Shown here: piece by piece, positions 5,881-5,913 of the stretch
How positions within the stretch are numbered: the first letter of the stretch is position 1
Layout of the letters: every line of letters starts with the position of its first letter
NCBI GenBank assembly: GCA_020025035.1
Contig: JAHHSU010000061.1
Location: 1 to 5,913, forward strand
DNA: 5,913 nucleotides
Source: Thomasclavelia sp.
GTDB lineage: Bacteria; Bacillota_I; Bacilli_A; Erysipelotrichales; Coprobacillaceae
Direction: 5' to 3'
Notes under the pieces: model-generated
The model's input: the letters and a program-made list of their open reading frames with translations, nothing else
What the model was told of the DNA's origin: nothing
Databases searched by the model: none
Position numbers and translations under genes: made by a program

Positions 5881-5913
5881 ATGAACACTATTACTATATC
5901 ACAAAAACAAAAA
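5881..5913 (+). CDS. Start of an unidentified gene, cut by the window end
   Basis: An ATG at 5881 is preceded by AAAGGAGG (5868-5875) with a 5-base gap, a strong ribosome binding site. Eleven codons are open to the edge (MNTITISQKQK). The start is convincing because of the site and the divergent layout. Nothing can be said about function from so few residues. Confidence 0.65.
   Translation, partial: MNTITISQKQK

Noticed and set aside
1..5913. CRISPR array, tRNA/rRNA genes, insertion sequence or phage genes
   Set aside because: No regularly spaced repeats, no cloverleaf-like or rRNA sequence and no transposase or integrase motifs were found on either strand.

Overview
The window is AT-rich with coding DNA typical of a low-GC Gram-positive (Bacillota). 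The support is strong AGGAGG-type ribosome binding sites, a T-box leader, an intrinsic-terminator style of regulation and a short sortase-type surface protein. An Erysipelotrichia or Coprobacillaceae-like host fits, but that is an inference from overall flavour, not a marker match. TGA is used as a stop and the aminoacyl-tRNA synthetases are complete under the standard code.

Nearly everything is on the minus strand, so the genes read from right to left. At the far right edge a plus-strand gene begins (5881 onward, cut by the window). Divergent from it is a 112-residue secreted, C-terminally anchored small protein (5325-5663) closed by a perfect terminator (5261-5290). Next comes a housekeeping unit: a perfect sigma-A promoter (5183-5211), a T-box leader (about 4940-5176), hisS (3636-4916) and aspS (1892-3643). 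The last two overlap by 8 bases. The leader's specifier reads GAC (Asp) and its acceptor-binding bulge reads UGGC, which fits the G73 discriminator of tRNA-Asp. The whole hisS-aspS unit therefore appears to sense uncharged tRNA-Asp although hisS comes first.

Downstream of aspS, a 14-bp inverted repeat precedes a second riboswitch (about 1698-1790). I recognise it as a fluoride (crcB-motif) aptamer coupled to a terminator. It controls a 392-residue cation:proton antiporter of the CPA2/NHA type (490-1668), which ends at a strong terminator (415-460). The leftmost ~410 bases hold no convincing gene, only an isolated minus-strand terminator (136-165), an inverted repeat and broken open frames.

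The most notable content is regulatory: two tandem, independent transcription-attenuating riboswitches within about 3.5 kb. One ties tRNA charging to HisRS/AspRS synthesis. The other ties fluoride to an ion antiporter that is not one of the classical fluoride exporters (CrcB/Fluc, CLC-F).
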